Source: an uncultured Alphaproteobacteria bacterium (lineage in GTDB: Bacteria > Pseudomonadota > Alphaproteobacteria > Thalassobaculales > Thalassobaculaceae). From it: a stretch of DNA of 64,000 bases. Made by a program: the position numbers and the translations under genes. This document shows, piece after piece, positions 1-9,152 of this stretch. How positions within the stretch are numbered: the first letter of the stretch is position 1; each line of letters starts with the position of its first letter. The DNA lies in NCBI GenBank assembly GCA_902629125.1, contig CACOPQ010000001.1:62001-126000 (forward strand), in the 5' to 3' direction. The notes below the pieces were generated by a model that saw only the letters and a list, made by a program, of their open reading frames with translations, was not told where the DNA came from and did not search any database.

Positions 1-1
1 T

Positions 2-2062
2 ATCGGGGACCAAATACAAATTGGAGATACGTCTTTCGTTATTACAGCGGAGTTAGAGAGTGAACCCGACCGGATCATTCGTTTTACAACATTCGGCCCA
101 CGCGTTCTTATTCACTCTGAAGCACTCCAAAAAACCGGACTCCTCGTTGAGGGTAGCCTCATAAAATACATCTACAAAATTCGTCTAAAGGGGCTCGCCT
201 CAGCCGACCAAATTATCAAGAGCCTCAATGAAAAATACCCATCCGTTGGTTGGAGAATAAGAACAACCGACAACGCGGTACCTGGCTTCGATCGTTTTAA
301 TAATCAAGTTACCCAATTTTTAACGCTCATTGCCTTTACTACGCTAATCGTAGGGGGATTGGGTATTGGGAACTCTGCTAGAAACTATTTGGAACAACGC
401 GTTTCTGCGATCGCGACATTAAAATGTTTGGGTGGCGACGACAAACTAGTATTCCAAATTTACTTTACTCAAATGCTAGTGGTGGGCGTTTTTTGTATTA
501 TAGTCGGCATTGCTATAGGAGCTTTAATACCTAAGGCAGCGTCGGATTTGATATCAAAAGCGATACCAATTACGTTGCCCTCCACTATTTTCTTTAAACC
601 TCTTGTTCTTGGCTTTGTTTACGGATTTCTGATTACTTTTATTTTTACACTGTTACCGTTAGCAAAAACGACACGGATAAAACCCGGCTATTTATTTCGA
701 TCCTCCACAACGCGTGATATCTCTAAAACCCCAACTAAGTTTTTGATTTGGGTTGCAGGAGCTTTCTTATGCTTAGCGCTAATATCCATCCTGAATAACA
801 ACGACCAGAGACTCACCTTTTTCTTTGTAATCGGCGTCGCTGTGCTGTTTTGTATGTTTTTGCTGGGCTCCAGTGCAACCAAATTCTTGTGTTTTAAATT
901 AACGCACTTACAGCTAAGTTTTTTCCGGCTGGTACTATCAAACATCATTCGCCCAGGAAATCTAACAACCGGAATTATTTTATCCCTTGGCTGTGGTTTA
1001 ACATTGTTACTGACAGTCGCTTTGGTAGAAGAAAATTTGAGTAGACGGCTCAGGAGCGATATACCGAAGGTAGCCCCTGCGTACTTTTTTATAGATATAC
1101 AACCGCATCAAAATGAGACCTTTATGCAGCTAGTAGATACCTCGCCGGGCGTTACAAAGGTGGAGAAGACACCAATGACTAGAGGACGTGTGGTAGCCAT
1201 TAATGGTACACCAACTAAAAATGTGAAGCCACGGCAAGATATAGCCTGGGCTGTTAGAGGGGATAGAGGGCTAACATATGCCTCTAAAAAGCCAGCAAAC
1301 GCAAAAATAGTCTCAGGAAAATGGTGGCCAGACGACTACTCGGGGGAACCTCTTATTTCAATGGGAGCTAATGTCGCCCGTGGTCTTAATTTAGACATAG
1401 GGGATACTATCACGTTCAATATTTTAGGAAGAGAGATCAAAGCAAAAATAGCAAATCTGCGTTATATCGATTGGTCCAATCTTCAGATGAATTTTGTTTT
1501 CATATTCTCACCAGGAACCCTGGAAGCAGCTCCCCATAGTATAGTAGCGGCCGTCTACGCCTCGGGGATAGGTGTCGCCGAGAAAGTTCGCAATAAGGTG
1601 ACAGATACTCTGACTAATGTCTCTTCGATCAGTGTGAAAGACGCAATCAAAAATGCGCAAGACATCATCTCCACGGTTGGATTTACAATCAGGACCACCT
1701 CAGCTTTCACACTTATAAGCGGTATCCTAGTCCTAGCAAGTGCTCTTGCGACCCAACAGCAAAAACGAAGATATGACGCAACAATTTATAAAGTACTTGG
1801 TATGTCGCGAATGCGGATACTTTTTTTGTATTTGAGTGAGTATTTTCTGCTTTCTTGCATTTCCGCTGTGCTCGCGACTGTTATATCGGTGATAATAAGT
1901 TGGCTTATACTTACGAAAATTATGCGCAGTGACTTTCAAATAGACTTTAGTGTTATTGTATTTACGCTTGGAATAAGTTTATTAATTATGATCCTACTTG
2001 GCTTAGGAAGCACCTGGAGATCTCTGTCCTTAAAAGCAGGGCGTGTGCTAGCTAGTTCCTAA
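2..2062 (+). CDS. FtsX-like ABC transporter permease (YbbP type), 5' end outside window
   Basis: The reading frame is open from base 2, so the gene begins before the window; 686 residues are visible. An extracytoplasmic segment is followed by a membrane segment at about bases 310-370. The sequence then reads GNSARNYLEQRVSAIATLKCLG, which matches the cytoplasmic loop of FtsX/MacB-type permeases. Further membrane segments, a large periplasmic domain (about 1060-1680) and a final group of three helices follow. This two-block layout fits the COG3127/YbbP permeases, which work with a YbbA-like ATPase in moving lipids or lipoproteins out of the inner membrane. The ATPase would lie upstream, outside the window. 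The family is clear; the substrate is unknown. Confidence 0.85.
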   Translation: MGDQIQIGDTSFVITAELESEPDRIIRFTTFGPRVLIHSEALQKTGLLVEGSLIKYIYKIRLKGLASADQIIKSLNEKYPSVGWRIRTTDNAVPGFDRFNNQVTQFLTLIAFTTLIVGGLGIGNSARNYLEQRVSAIATLKCLGGDDKLVFQIYFTQMLVVGVFCIIVGIAIGALIPKAASDLISKAIPITLPSTIFFKPLVLGFVYGFLITFIFTLLPLAKTTRIKPGYLFRSSTTRDISKTPTKFLIWVAGAFLCLALISILNNNDQRLTFFFVIGVAVLFCMFLLGSSATKFLCFKLTHLQLSFFRLVLSNIIRPGNLTTGIILSLGCGLTLLLTVALVEENLSRRLRSDIPKVAPAYFFIDIQPHQNETFMQLVDTSPGVTKVEKTPMTRGRVVAINGTPTKNVKPRQDIAWAVRGDRGLTYASKKPANAKIVSGKWWPDDYSGEPLISMGANVARGLNLDIGDTITFNILGREIKAKIANLRYIDWSNLQMNFVFIFSPGTLEAAPHSIVAAVYASGIGVAEKVRNKVTDTLTNVSSISVKDAIKNAQDIISTVGFTIRTTSAFTLISGILVLASALATQQQKRRYDATIYKVLGMSRMRILFLYLSEYFLLSCISAVLATVISVIISWLILTKIMRSDFQIDFSVIVFTLGISLLIMILLGLGSTWRSLSLKAGRVLASS

Positions 2063-2188
2063 ACCAAGAACGAATTTTGGTTGAATTTTGCTAAGTAAAA
2101 AGAAAACTAGGTGTGGCGTTTTTGACACTTATCCCTATACTCCCATGCCGCTGAAAAATTTGTTACAATGATAGAATTTGGAGATAAC

Positions 2189-3409
2189 ATGAGCAACGAA
2201 GTAAAGAAGGTGGTTCTTGCCTACTCCGGGGGGTTGGACACATCTATTATCCTTAAATGGCTCCAAGAGAACTATGGTTGTGAAGTTGTCACATTTACAG
2301 CTGACCTTGGACAGGGAGAGGATATAGAGCCTGCTCGCGAAAAAGCAAAACTGCTAGGGATAAAGGAAATCTTCATAGAGGACCTGAGAGAAGAATTTGT
2401 TCGGGATTTTGTTTTTCCAATGTTCAGAGCCAATACAGTTTATGAAGGTACGTACCTTCTTGGAACATCCATTGCTCGACCGCTTATAGCTAAAAGACAA
2501 ATTGAAATAGCAAAAATTACAGGCGCCGATGCTGTTGCCCACGGCGCAACCGGTAAAGGAAACGATCAGGTCCGCTTTGAACTTTGTTACTATGCATTAA
2601 ATCCACATATAAAAATTATAGCCCCCTGGCGCGAATGGGATTTTCAGGGGCGCCAGGACTTAATCCAGTACGCAGAGTCGAGACAAATTCCTATAGCAAA
2701 AGATAAGCGCGGAGAAGCACCATTTTCCGTAGACGCCAACCTTCTACATGCGTCTAGTGAAGGAAAAATTTTGGAAGATCCCTGGATTGAGGCAGAAGAG
2801 TTTATTTATTCGCGTACTATAGCTCCGGAAGATGCACCCGATAAACCAACTTATATTGAAATTGGTTTTGATAAGGGAGATGCAACCAGCATTAATGGCA
2901 CAGCTCTTAGCCCAGCCAACCTCCTGTCGCAACTAAATCAATTTGGAAAGGAAAATGGTATAGGACGTCTCGATTTAGTAGAAAACCGGTTTGTTGGTAT
3001 GAAAAATCGCGGTTTGTATGAAACGCCGGGCGGCACAATTTTACATGTCGCTCATCGCGCCATTGAAAGTTTAACTCTGGACCGAGGCATGGCACACTTG
3101 AAAGATGAATTAATGCCTCGTTATGCTGAACTTATATACAATGGATTTTGGTATTCACCTGAACGGGAGATGCTTCAATCAGCGATAGATTTTAGCCAAA
3201 GAAATGTCAATGGCACCGTTCGCTTAAAGTTATATAAGGGTAACACGATTGTTGTCGGAAGAAAGTCCGAGAAAAGTCTCTATTCAGCGGATTATGTAAC
3301 ATTTGAGCAAGGAGCTGCCGATTACGATCATGCTGACGCCCATGGGTTTATTCGGCTCAACGCATTGCGCTTACGTTTAAATAAAATGATGTTAGACGAT
3401 GCAAAATGA
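2189..3409 (+). CDS. argG: Argininosuccinate synthase
   Basis: It joins citrulline and aspartate with ATP in the penultimate step of arginine synthesis, in the cytoplasm. The N-terminal AYSGGLDTS motif (about residues 12-20) is the ATP pyrophosphatase P-loop. Other family blocks include GATGKGNDQ and [19 protein letters not shown]. An ATG at 2168 would add seven residues but has no ribosome-binding site. The ATG at 2189 has GGAG at 2180-2183 at good spacing, so I chose it; it gives 406 residues, the usual length. The gene stands alone and converges on the next gene. Confidence 0.95.
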   Translation: MSNEVKKVVLAYSGGLDTSIILKWLQENYGCEVVTFTADLGQGEDIEPAREKAKLLGIKEIFIEDLREEFVRDFVFPMFRANTVYEGTYLLGTSIARPLIAKRQIEIAKITGADAVAHGATGKGNDQVRFELCYYALNPHIKIIAPWREWDFQGRQDLIQYAESRQIPIAKDKRGEAPFSVDANLLHASSEGKILEDPWIEAEEFIYSRTIAPEDAPDKPTYIEIGFDKGDATSINGTALSPANLLSQLNQFGKENGIGRLDLVENRFVGMKNRGLYETPGGTILHVAHRAIESLTLDRGMAHLKDELMPRYAELIYNGFWYSPEREMLQSAIDFSQRNVNGTVRLKLYKGNTIVVGRKSEKSLYSADYVTFEQGAADYDHADAHGFIRLNALRLRLNKMMLDDAK

Positions 3410-3419
3410 TCGTTTTATT

Positions 3420-3809
3420 TTAATCGTGAATATCAGTATGGAACGTTTTTGAAATAATCCTCCAACCATCTAAAGTTTTCAATATTGTTAAATAGTCGGT
3501 GAAATACTTTGGTGGGATAGCACAATTAACTACCGCCATTGCGGTTGATGGGCCAGATTTGTTTACCGAAACGATTTTATCATGCCGAGGTAAGTTCTGC
3601 GACAATGGAGATGGACGATTTTTAATCATCTCAAAATAGAACGACCTTTCCCAATCGTCAATCTTTGTGCCATCTGATGAATAAAGATGCGCACTTTCAT
3701 GGAAAACATTTTCAAACTTGTTCGTATCTCCTTCATAAAGACCGTCAAAATACTGTCCAAGTAAGTTAACGATCTCTTGGATATCATTGTCATTAAAGTC
3801 CTTAACCAT
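3420..3809 (-). CDS. NTF2-like / lumazine-binding-like small protein
   Basis: This 129-residue cytoplasmic protein has no signal peptide. An N-terminal helix (IQEIVNLLGQYFDGLYEGD) leads into FENVFHESAHLYSSDG and ends in DGWRIISKTFHTDIHD. That layout is typical of the SnoaL/NTF2 superfamily, specifically the 'putative lumazine-binding' group (PF12893). These cone-shaped folds bind small molecules or act as simple isomerases or dehydratases. Nothing here identifies the ligand. It converges on argG with a 10-base gap and is transcribed in the same direction as the cytochrome gene upstream, 59 bases away. Confidence 0.7.
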   Translation of the reverse strand: MVKDFNDNDIQEIVNLLGQYFDGLYEGDTNKFENVFHESAHLYSSDGTKIDDWERSFYFEMIKNRPSPLSQNLPRHDKIVSVNKSGPSTAMAVVNCAIPPKYFTDYLTILKTLDGWRIISKTFHTDIHD

Positions 3810-3868
3810 TTTTCTGCTCCAATTTCAAAGGTCGAACAAAAGCTTCTCTATCTATAATATCACTACAT

Positions 3869-4465
3869 CTAAAATTCCGCCCTCAAAAAAGCTAAAATAG
3901 CCCAGATCTCACTATCTTTTAGAAGCATTTCAAAAGCCGGCATCTCATTTATATAGCCTGGCGGGGCAAAGGGTTGACCTCCATACTTCGTAACTTCAAA
4001 AAGCTCTCGGTTTGAAAGCAACGTTATATTTCCAGAAGCGTTCAATGGAGGCGCCGGTCGTTTTCCCTCAATATATATTTTATCCCAGTGCGGTTGACCC
4101 TGGAGCTTATCCCCGTGGCAAAAAGCGCAATTTGCCTGATACAACGCTTTACCCAAGTTATTTTGGGCTTGGCTCGTTTTATCTATAAAAACAAGTCTAT
4201 CAACCTGTGATCTATCATAGTAAATTTTCGAAGCCGCCATAAATATTGCTATTAAAATGGATATTGCAGCAAATCGGCCTTTAGAACCTAAACGGTCCCA
4301 AATTTGCCCCGATAACATTTCAGAATTAGAAATTCCCTCTCTATCATCCTCGCTCTCTATTACAAGCTTTAAATTTCGCCGTGAAGCAACTCTTCCACCT
4401 CTAGAACCTAGAGGGCGCCTTTTTCTTATTCTAGTTAGACTATTGCCTGAGCTCTTTTTGAACAC
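3869..4465 (-). CDS. Membrane-anchored mono-heme cytochrome c
   Basis: The 198 residues begin with an arginine-rich cytoplasmic N-terminus (1-60), followed by one membrane helix (about 65-82) and a periplasmic class I cytochrome c domain. The heme site CAFCH is at 113-117, and the axial methionine is probably Met175 or Met180 in NEMPAFEM. It is an electron carrier held on the inner membrane; the partner cannot be told. The start is GTG at 4465, with a modest TGGA sequence 7-8 bases upstream. The long basic N-terminal extension is unusual for a c-type anchor and may be a cytoplasmic contact. Confidence 0.8.
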   Translation of the reverse strand: MFKKSSGNSLTRIRKRRPLGSRGGRVASRRNLKLVIESEDDREGISNSEMLSGQIWDRLGSKGRFAAISILIAIFMAASKIYYDRSQVDRLVFIDKTSQAQNNLGKALYQANCAFCHGDKLQGQPHWDKIYIEGKRPAPPLNASGNITLLSNRELFEVTKYGGQPFAPPGYINEMPAFEMLLKDSEIWAILAFLRAEF

Positions 4466-4503
4466 AATAAGTTCCAGCCACTAAAATTAGCCGCAATTTT
4501 TTA

Positions 4504-5448
4504 TCATGTGATTTTTACCTTTTGTCTCGGATTATATTCATTTTGCTTTCCCCAGTTTTCTATGAAATCCTTCAATTCATTGTCGATTTTATCCGGCAAA
4601 GCAACTTGCAAACGAATGTATTGATCACCAAGATTTTTTTCCTTTGATTTTGGGACACCCTTCCCTTTCAACCTTAAAATTGATCCGCTGTTGGAGTTAA
4701 TAGGGACCTTTAAGGTAACGTTACCGTAAATAGTTGGAACAATAATTGTTGCACCGGATATAGCCTCGGGTAAACTAATGGGAATATCTATATGAATGTC
4801 CTGGTCCTTCCGAACAAAGTATTCATGATCCTGAACAGTAATTTCTATAACCGCATCACCCTTTTTTGAACTTTTGTCGGAAACCCTTCCCTGACCCTTC
4901 AACCGTAATTTTGTTCCAGTTTCAGTTCCTGGTGGAATTGACATATTTACAACTTTTCCATCGGAAAGTGTGACGTGTTTTTTTATACCGAGCGTGGCCT
5001 CGGCAAATGGCACTGTAAGTTTGTAGTTTGTGTTTTTGGGTTTGTTATTTTCCTTCGCTGCGTTTTTTCTGTAATTGCCAGTGTCAGAACGCCCATGAAT
5101 ATCTCCTCTAGCGTTTCTGAAAAAACTCGAAAATATATCGTTATTGGTTCCGTCAAATTCATCAAAGTTAAAAGACTTACCAGTCTTTTGAGCGCCACCC
5201 CACTGGCCCCAAAAGCCAGCCCCTGGCCTCTCTGCGCCAGAAGCAGGATCTAGCTGTCCACGGTCAAATTTTTTCTTTTTCTCAGGATTTGAGAGAATAT
5301 CGTAGGCACCCGTTATGTTTTTAAACCGCTCCGCATTCCCGGGATTTAAATCTGGGTGATGCTTTTTTGCGAGCCTCCGATAAGCACTTTTTATTTCAGC
5401 TGCACTCGCTTCTCTGCCCAATCCTAATGTTTTGTAGGGGTCAGTCAT
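4504..5448 (-). CDS. J-domain co-chaperone, CbpA/DnaJ class without zinc fingers
   Basis: It is a 314-residue cytoplasmic protein that stimulates DnaK-type Hsp70. The J domain covers residues 4-68 with the catalytic HPD at 31-33. A variable Gly/Asn/Lys linker (about 70-135) has no CxxCxGxG repeats. The C-terminal peptide-binding domain runs from about 140 to 305. The missing zinc finger separates it from true DnaJ and places it with CbpA-like (type II) proteins. In related alphaproteobacteria a similar gene lies near pdxH and fabI, as it does loosely here (from memory, not checked). Confidence 0.85.
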   Translation of the reverse strand: MTDPYKTLGLGREASAAEIKSAYRRLAKKHHPDLNPGNAERFKNITGAYDILSNPEKKKKFDRGQLDPASGAERPGAGFWGQWGGAQKTGKSFNFDEFDGTNNDIFSSFFRNARGDIHGRSDTGNYRKNAAKENNKPKNTNYKLTVPFAEATLGIKKHVTLSDGKVVNMSIPPGTETGTKLRLKGQGRVSDKSSKKGDAVIEITVQDHEYFVRKDQDIHIDIPISLPEAISGATIIVPTIYGNVTLKVPINSNSGSILRLKGKGVPKSKEKNLGDQYIRLQVALPDKIDNELKDFIENWGKQNEYNPRQKVKIT

Positions 5449-5508
5449 TTGTCTTACTTTTAAGCAACAGCATTTTAGTAAGTAGCACTCTCTAAAACAT
5501 AAAGAATA

Positions 5509-6003
5509 TTATCTAACAATTTGCCAACTTCCATCCGGCTGCCTGCACGCTGTCCCATATGCCTCAGCGGTTCGTCCCCCTATTGTAACGGTTTGTTGGA
5601 ATTCTCTACAATATCGACCATTGTTGTTTTTAAAGGCCGGTTTAGGTGTTACGGTTCCTCTATTCCCCGTATCTGGATTTCGCCACGCCACTGCCGTACC
5701 GCTTTTACTAGTTTCTAAGGCAGTTGTTGTAGTTTTCTGCATCGCAAGTCTATCTGCTCGATCTAATGACAACCCTATCTGGTTGCCAAGAAATGCACCC
5801 AACAAGGCACCAGCTGCACCAGCTGCAACTCTACCGGAACCTTTACCGAATTGCGAACCAGTGACAGCTCCAGCTACACCACCTAAAATTGTACCTACTC
5901 GCTGCTTTGTCCCCTCACCCTGAGTTGTTTGACAGCCAACCAGCCCCACTATCAAAAGAAAAACTACAGCCAAACGCGAAAACATCAAAAAATTCCTTTT
6001 CAA
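5509..6003 (-). CDS. RT0821/Lpp0805-family surface lipoprotein with glycine zipper
   Basis: The N-terminal hydrophobic segment ends in the lipobox LVGC, giving lipidation at Cys24. Residues 36-75 are a glycine zipper (GTILGGVAGAVTG, AAGAAGALLGAFLG) that probably inserts into or packs on the outer membrane. The C-terminal half (about 105-164) contains CREFQQTVTIGG and a final GSWQIV, the pattern of rickettsial 17-kDa antigen-like proteins. The role is envelope structure; no enzyme motif is present. It is divergent from pdxH across about 200 bases. Confidence 0.82.
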   Translation of the reverse strand: MKRNFLMFSRLAVVFLLIVGLVGCQTTQGEGTKQRVGTILGGVAGAVTGSQFGKGSGRVAAGAAGALLGAFLGNQIGLSLDRADRLAMQKTTTTALETSKSGTAVAWRNPDTGNRGTVTPKPAFKNNNGRYCREFQQTVTIGGRTAEAYGTACRQPDGSWQIVR

Positions 6004-6206
6004 AATTGCTATCAGATCGACAAGGCACTTGTCGTGAGACTACCATAGAATATCAAAAAGTACCTATTAAAGGTATCCTTTAACCCCATTTTAATTTAGT
6101 TTTCTATTCTTATCCCATTGGCAGGAAATTCTCTAGTATCAAGTGATCCAGGCCTCTAAAAGGTTCGTAATTTTTGTTGCTTATAGGTAGATGTGGAGAA
6201 ACACTG

Positions 6207-6803
6207 ATGTTCGAGCCTTTGACCATGAACCCAATTGAACTGTTTGGTGAATGGTATGAAACCGCACAAAAGAGTGAAATCAATGATCCTAATGCCATGT
6301 CTCTAGCGACCGTAGATAAAAATGGAATGCCCTCCGTCAGAATGGTCCTGCTTAAGGGATTTGATCCGGATGGCTTCGTGTTTTACACGAATCTAGAAAG
6401 TCGCAAAGCGAATGAGTTTAAGGGCAATACTAATGTAGCCGTTTGCTTCCACTGGAAAAGCCTCCAAAGGCAAGTACGAATAGAGGGACAAGTTTTTCAA
6501 GTAAGTGACGAAGAAGCTGATGAATACTTCAACAGTAGAGCGCGACTCAGTAGGATTGGCGCTTGGGCATCTATGCAGTCAAAGCCTTTAGAGTCCAGAG
6601 ATTATTTGCTAGCACGGCTCAAAACTTTTGAAGAAAAATACAATGAAGAGACAATACCTCGACCACCCCACTGGAGTGGCAACCGTATAAAAGCAAAAAG
6701 GATAGAATTTTGGCAAGATGGCGAATTTAGATTACATGATCGATTTATCTTTGAACGGCAATCGATAGACGATGCGTGGACTAAAACAAGATTATATCCA
6801 TGA
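6207..6803 (+). CDS. pdxH: Pyridoxamine 5'-phosphate oxidase
   Basis: This FMN enzyme oxidises pyridoxine or pyridoxamine 5'-phosphate to pyridoxal phosphate, the last step of vitamin B6 cofactor supply. The split-barrel FMN fold is shown by MSLATVDKNGMPSVRMVLLKG and FYTNLESRKANE, and by the canonical C-terminus RLHDRFIFER...RLYP that closes the active site. A longer TTG-started frame from 6174 is possible, but ATG 6207 has GGAG at 6194-6197, nine bases upstream, and gives 198 residues, close to the family's usual length. The gene is followed by a hairpin at 6815-6831. Confidence 0.94.
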   Translation: MFEPLTMNPIELFGEWYETAQKSEINDPNAMSLATVDKNGMPSVRMVLLKGFDPDGFVFYTNLESRKANEFKGNTNVAVCFHWKSLQRQVRIEGQVFQVSDEEADEYFNSRARLSRIGAWASMQSKPLESRDYLLARLKTFEEKYNEETIPRPPHWSGNRIKAKRIEFWQDGEFRLHDRFIFERQSIDDAWTKTRLYP

Positions 6804-6814
6804 CCAGCGCCCCT

Positions 6815-6831
6815 CCTTATAAGTTATAAGG
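6815..6831 (+). terminator. Short hairpin downstream of pdxH
   Basis: CCTTATA and TATAAGG form a 7-bp stem with a 3-base loop, starting 11 bases after the pdxH stop. The G-rich tail (6830-6840) could pair further with the C-run at 6809-6813. There is no T-run on the plus strand, so intrinsic termination is only a suggestion. Confidence 0.35.
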
Positions 6832-6892
6832 GGGTGGGGGAACAACAAAAAACCTTCTTTAACCATATCCAAAATTTGTGTAATGTATTGAT

Positions 6893-7633
6893 ATGGTTAG
6901 CGAACTAAAAACAGTTATTTTGACTGGGGCAAGCCGCGGAATCGGGCATTCTACGGTCAGCTTCTTTAGCAAAAAAAATTGGGAAGTTATCACTTGCTCC
7001 CGAGAACAGCCACCAGAAGAATGCCGTAGGGACCCCAATTGGTCTCATCATATCACAGCAGACCTTGAGGATGGGAAAAGCCTCGACAATTTCGTCACGC
7101 AGGCTAAAGAGCTTCTCGCTGAAAAGCCACTACACGCATTAGTAAACAATGCTGGATGGTCTCCAAAGTCACCGACACAGGAAAGATTAGGATGTTTAAA
7201 TGGCGATCTTGAAGCTTGGAGGCGCGTATTTGAACTTAATTTTTTTGCTCCTCTAAAACTTGCTAGGGGGTTTGCAGCATCTTTGAGAAAAGGTAATGGC
7301 TCAATCGTCAATATTACTTCAATAGCCGGACATGCTATCCATCCTTTTGCAGGGTCTGCTTACAGCACCTCCAAGGCAGCCCTGAGTTCTCTCACCAGGG
7401 AAATGGCCAATGAATTTGCCGATTTAGGAGTCAGAGTAAATTCAGTTGCACCCGGTGAAATTGAAACCGCTATGCTGTCACCTGATACCGAGGTTCTTAT
7501 CCCACGTATCCCCCTCAATAGGTTAGGACAACCAAACGACATCGCGTCCACTATTTATTTTCTGTGTTCGGAGGACAGTACCTACATTACAGGTACAGAG
7601 ATTTTTGTTACGGGTGGGCAGCATATACTTTGA
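6893..7633 (+). CDS. SDR-family oxidoreductase, FabG-like
   Basis: A classical short-chain dehydrogenase/reductase of 246 residues. TGASRGIG (11-18) binds the dinucleotide, NNAG is at 85-88, and the catalytic set is Ser143, Tyr157 and Lys161 (Y-S-T-S-K). The C-terminal block YITGTEIFVTGGQ is the usual SDR end. It should reduce a keto group or oxidise an alcohol with NAD(P)H; the substrate is not readable. FabG itself is possible, but there is no acyl-carrier-protein gene nearby, so I leave the symbol empty. It is monocistronic and converges on the PadR-type gene. Confidence 0.85.
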   Translation: MVSELKTVILTGASRGIGHSTVSFFSKKNWEVITCSREQPPEECRRDPNWSHHITADLEDGKSLDNFVTQAKELLAEKPLHALVNNAGWSPKSPTQERLGCLNGDLEAWRRVFELNFFAPLKLARGFAASLRKGNGSIVNITSIAGHAIHPFAGSAYSTSKAALSSLTREMANEFADLGVRVNSVAPGEIETAMLSPDTEVLIPRIPLNRLGQPNDIASTIYFLCSEDSTYITGTEIFVTGGQHIL

Positions 7634-7666
7634 AGGCATAACTAGTCGCAAAACAGTTTTGCAAAG

Positions 7667-8209
7667 TTATTTTTGGAGTTTTATTCTTTGGTCACACCAC
7701 TCTATCCTTTTGTTGACTACATAAAGATCTAACTCTATTGACTCCAATAGAAATCCAGTCAACCAAGTGGTTTGATTTTTAAGATCGTCCAATCGTCTCT
7801 TCTCGTTATGATAGATATCTCTAATAGCAAGAAATTGATCCCGCCTTTCGTCATCATTCAAAATATCTATGAACCGCAATTTCAACGCAATTACAAGTTT
7901 GTTTAGTTCTGACCCCCCAGATTTAAGATTTGATCTGAGATACTCTTTAAGTTCTTGTAAACCTGCAGGACTCAAACGCAATAAAGACGCATCATCTTTA
8001 TCATTGTCATTGACGGTCTCGATAAGGCCCTCAACTTTTAACAGTTCAATTGATGTACCCATTAACTCAAGTGAAGGACCAACGATCCTACTGATGAAGC
8101 TACGCACTTCATTCGCAATATCATCGTAACTTCTTTCACGCTCAATCAAGGCTCCCAAAGCTGCCATTTTTATTGTCTCGCGTGGGATGAGGGAATTATC
8201 TCTATACAA
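7667..8209 (-). CDS. PadR-family transcriptional regulator
   Basis: The 180 residues start with a winged-helix domain (about 8-95): ALGALIERERSYDDIANEVRSF, then SIELLKVEGLIETVND and LRLSPAGLQELKEYL. A helical C-terminal half with RRLDDLKNQTTWLTGFLLESIELDLYVVNKRIEWCD follows, which is the PadR dimerisation helix pattern. The start is TTG at 8209 with GAGG seven bases upstream; no ATG codes for a full domain. It lies 82 bases downstream of the last permease gene of the pot-like operon on the same strand, so it may be co-transcribed and control that importer or the SDR gene. Confidence 0.7.
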   Translation of the reverse strand: MYRDNSLIPRETIKMAALGALIERERSYDDIANEVRSFISRIVGPSLELMGTSIELLKVEGLIETVNDNDKDDASLLRLSPAGLQELKEYLRSNLKSGGSELNKLVIALKLRFIDILNDDERRDQFLAIRDIYHNEKRRLDDLKNQTTWLTGFLLESIELDLYVVNKRIEWCDQRIKLQK

Positions 8210-8291
8210 ATTGAAACCTCAGCTGTTTAGAAGATACTAGCCTAATTGCGAGTCATTCGCAACAACTGTTTTATTATATTAATTCACTCGC

Positions 8292-9152
8292 TCAAGATGG
8301 AGAGATACCACGCAATCTTTCACTACGACGTCGCAAAAGTTCAACTGTTGTTAAAAGTAAAATACTTACAACTACGAGAATAGTAGCTACTGCCAAAATG
8401 GTTGGACTTATTTGTTCTCGTATGCCTGCCCACATTTGCCTAGGAATAGTCCGTTGTTCAAAACCCGCCAAGAAAAATACTATTACAACCTCATCAAATG
8501 AGGTTATGAACGCGAATAGAGCTCCCGAAATTACCCCAGGTAAAATCAGTGGCATTTGAATTTTAAAGAATGTTTTTCTGCTATCCGCACCAAGACTTTG
8601 AGATGCACGAGTTAATGAATGATCGAAACCAGTCAAAGTGGCAGTTACAGTTATTACCACAAAAGGAGTTCCTAGTACGGCATGCGCAAGAATTAAACCG
8701 GGCAGCGTTTGCGCTAATCCGATATTCGAATAAAAAAAGAACATTCCTGCTGCGGAAATTATAAGCGGTACTATCATGGGCGATATCAGCACTCCCATTA
8801 CTGCAGATTTATACGGCATATGAGACTGACTCAGGCCTAACGCAGCTAGCGTACCTAAAAAAGTAGCTAAAACAGTCGAACAAATCGCTACAATTATGCT
8901 ATTAGCCGCTGAGAATGCCCACTGAGGATTCTTAGCGATATCGGAGTACCAACGAGTAGAATATGCCTGAGGTTCTAGGGAAATCATACCTTCGGTAAAA
9001 GTAAAATAGGGTTCTGCATTGAATGAAAGGGGAATAATTACCAAGATTGGTGCAATTAAAAAGATAAAGACAAAACCACAGAAAATTATGAAACTGTAGT
9101 GTACTATTTTTCCACCAATTCCTAAATACGGAGGAAAAGCCATATTATTCAA
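8292..9152 (-). CDS. ABC importer permease, PotC type
   Basis: An inner-membrane permease of 286 residues with about six helices and the EAA loop GADSRKTFFKIQMPLILPG, which docks on the ATPase. It belongs to the spermidine/putrescine (PotC, CUT1-like) family. The start is taken as TTG 9152, overlapping the stop of the preceding permease (TTGA). ATG 9143, three codons further on, is an equally good start. It works with the three genes upstream. Confidence 0.87.
   Translation of the reverse strand: MNNMAFPPYLGIGGKIVHYSFIIFCGFVFIFLIAPILVIIPLSFNAEPYFTFTEGMISLEPQAYSTRWYSDIAKNPQWAFSAANSIIVAICSTVLATFLGTLAALGLSQSHMPYKSAVMGVLISPMIVPLIISAAGMFFFYSNIGLAQTLPGLILAHAVLGTPFVVITVTATLTGFDHSLTRASQSLGADSRKTFFKIQMPLILPGVISGALFAFITSFDEVVIVFFLAGFEQRTIPRQMWAGIREQISPTILAVATILVVVSILLLTTVELLRRRSERLRGISPS

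Noticed and set aside
2122-2141. Consensus TTGACA (2122-2127) and TATACT (2136-2141) before argG
   Set aside because: The spacing between them is 8 bases, far from the 16-18 needed, so they are not one promoter.
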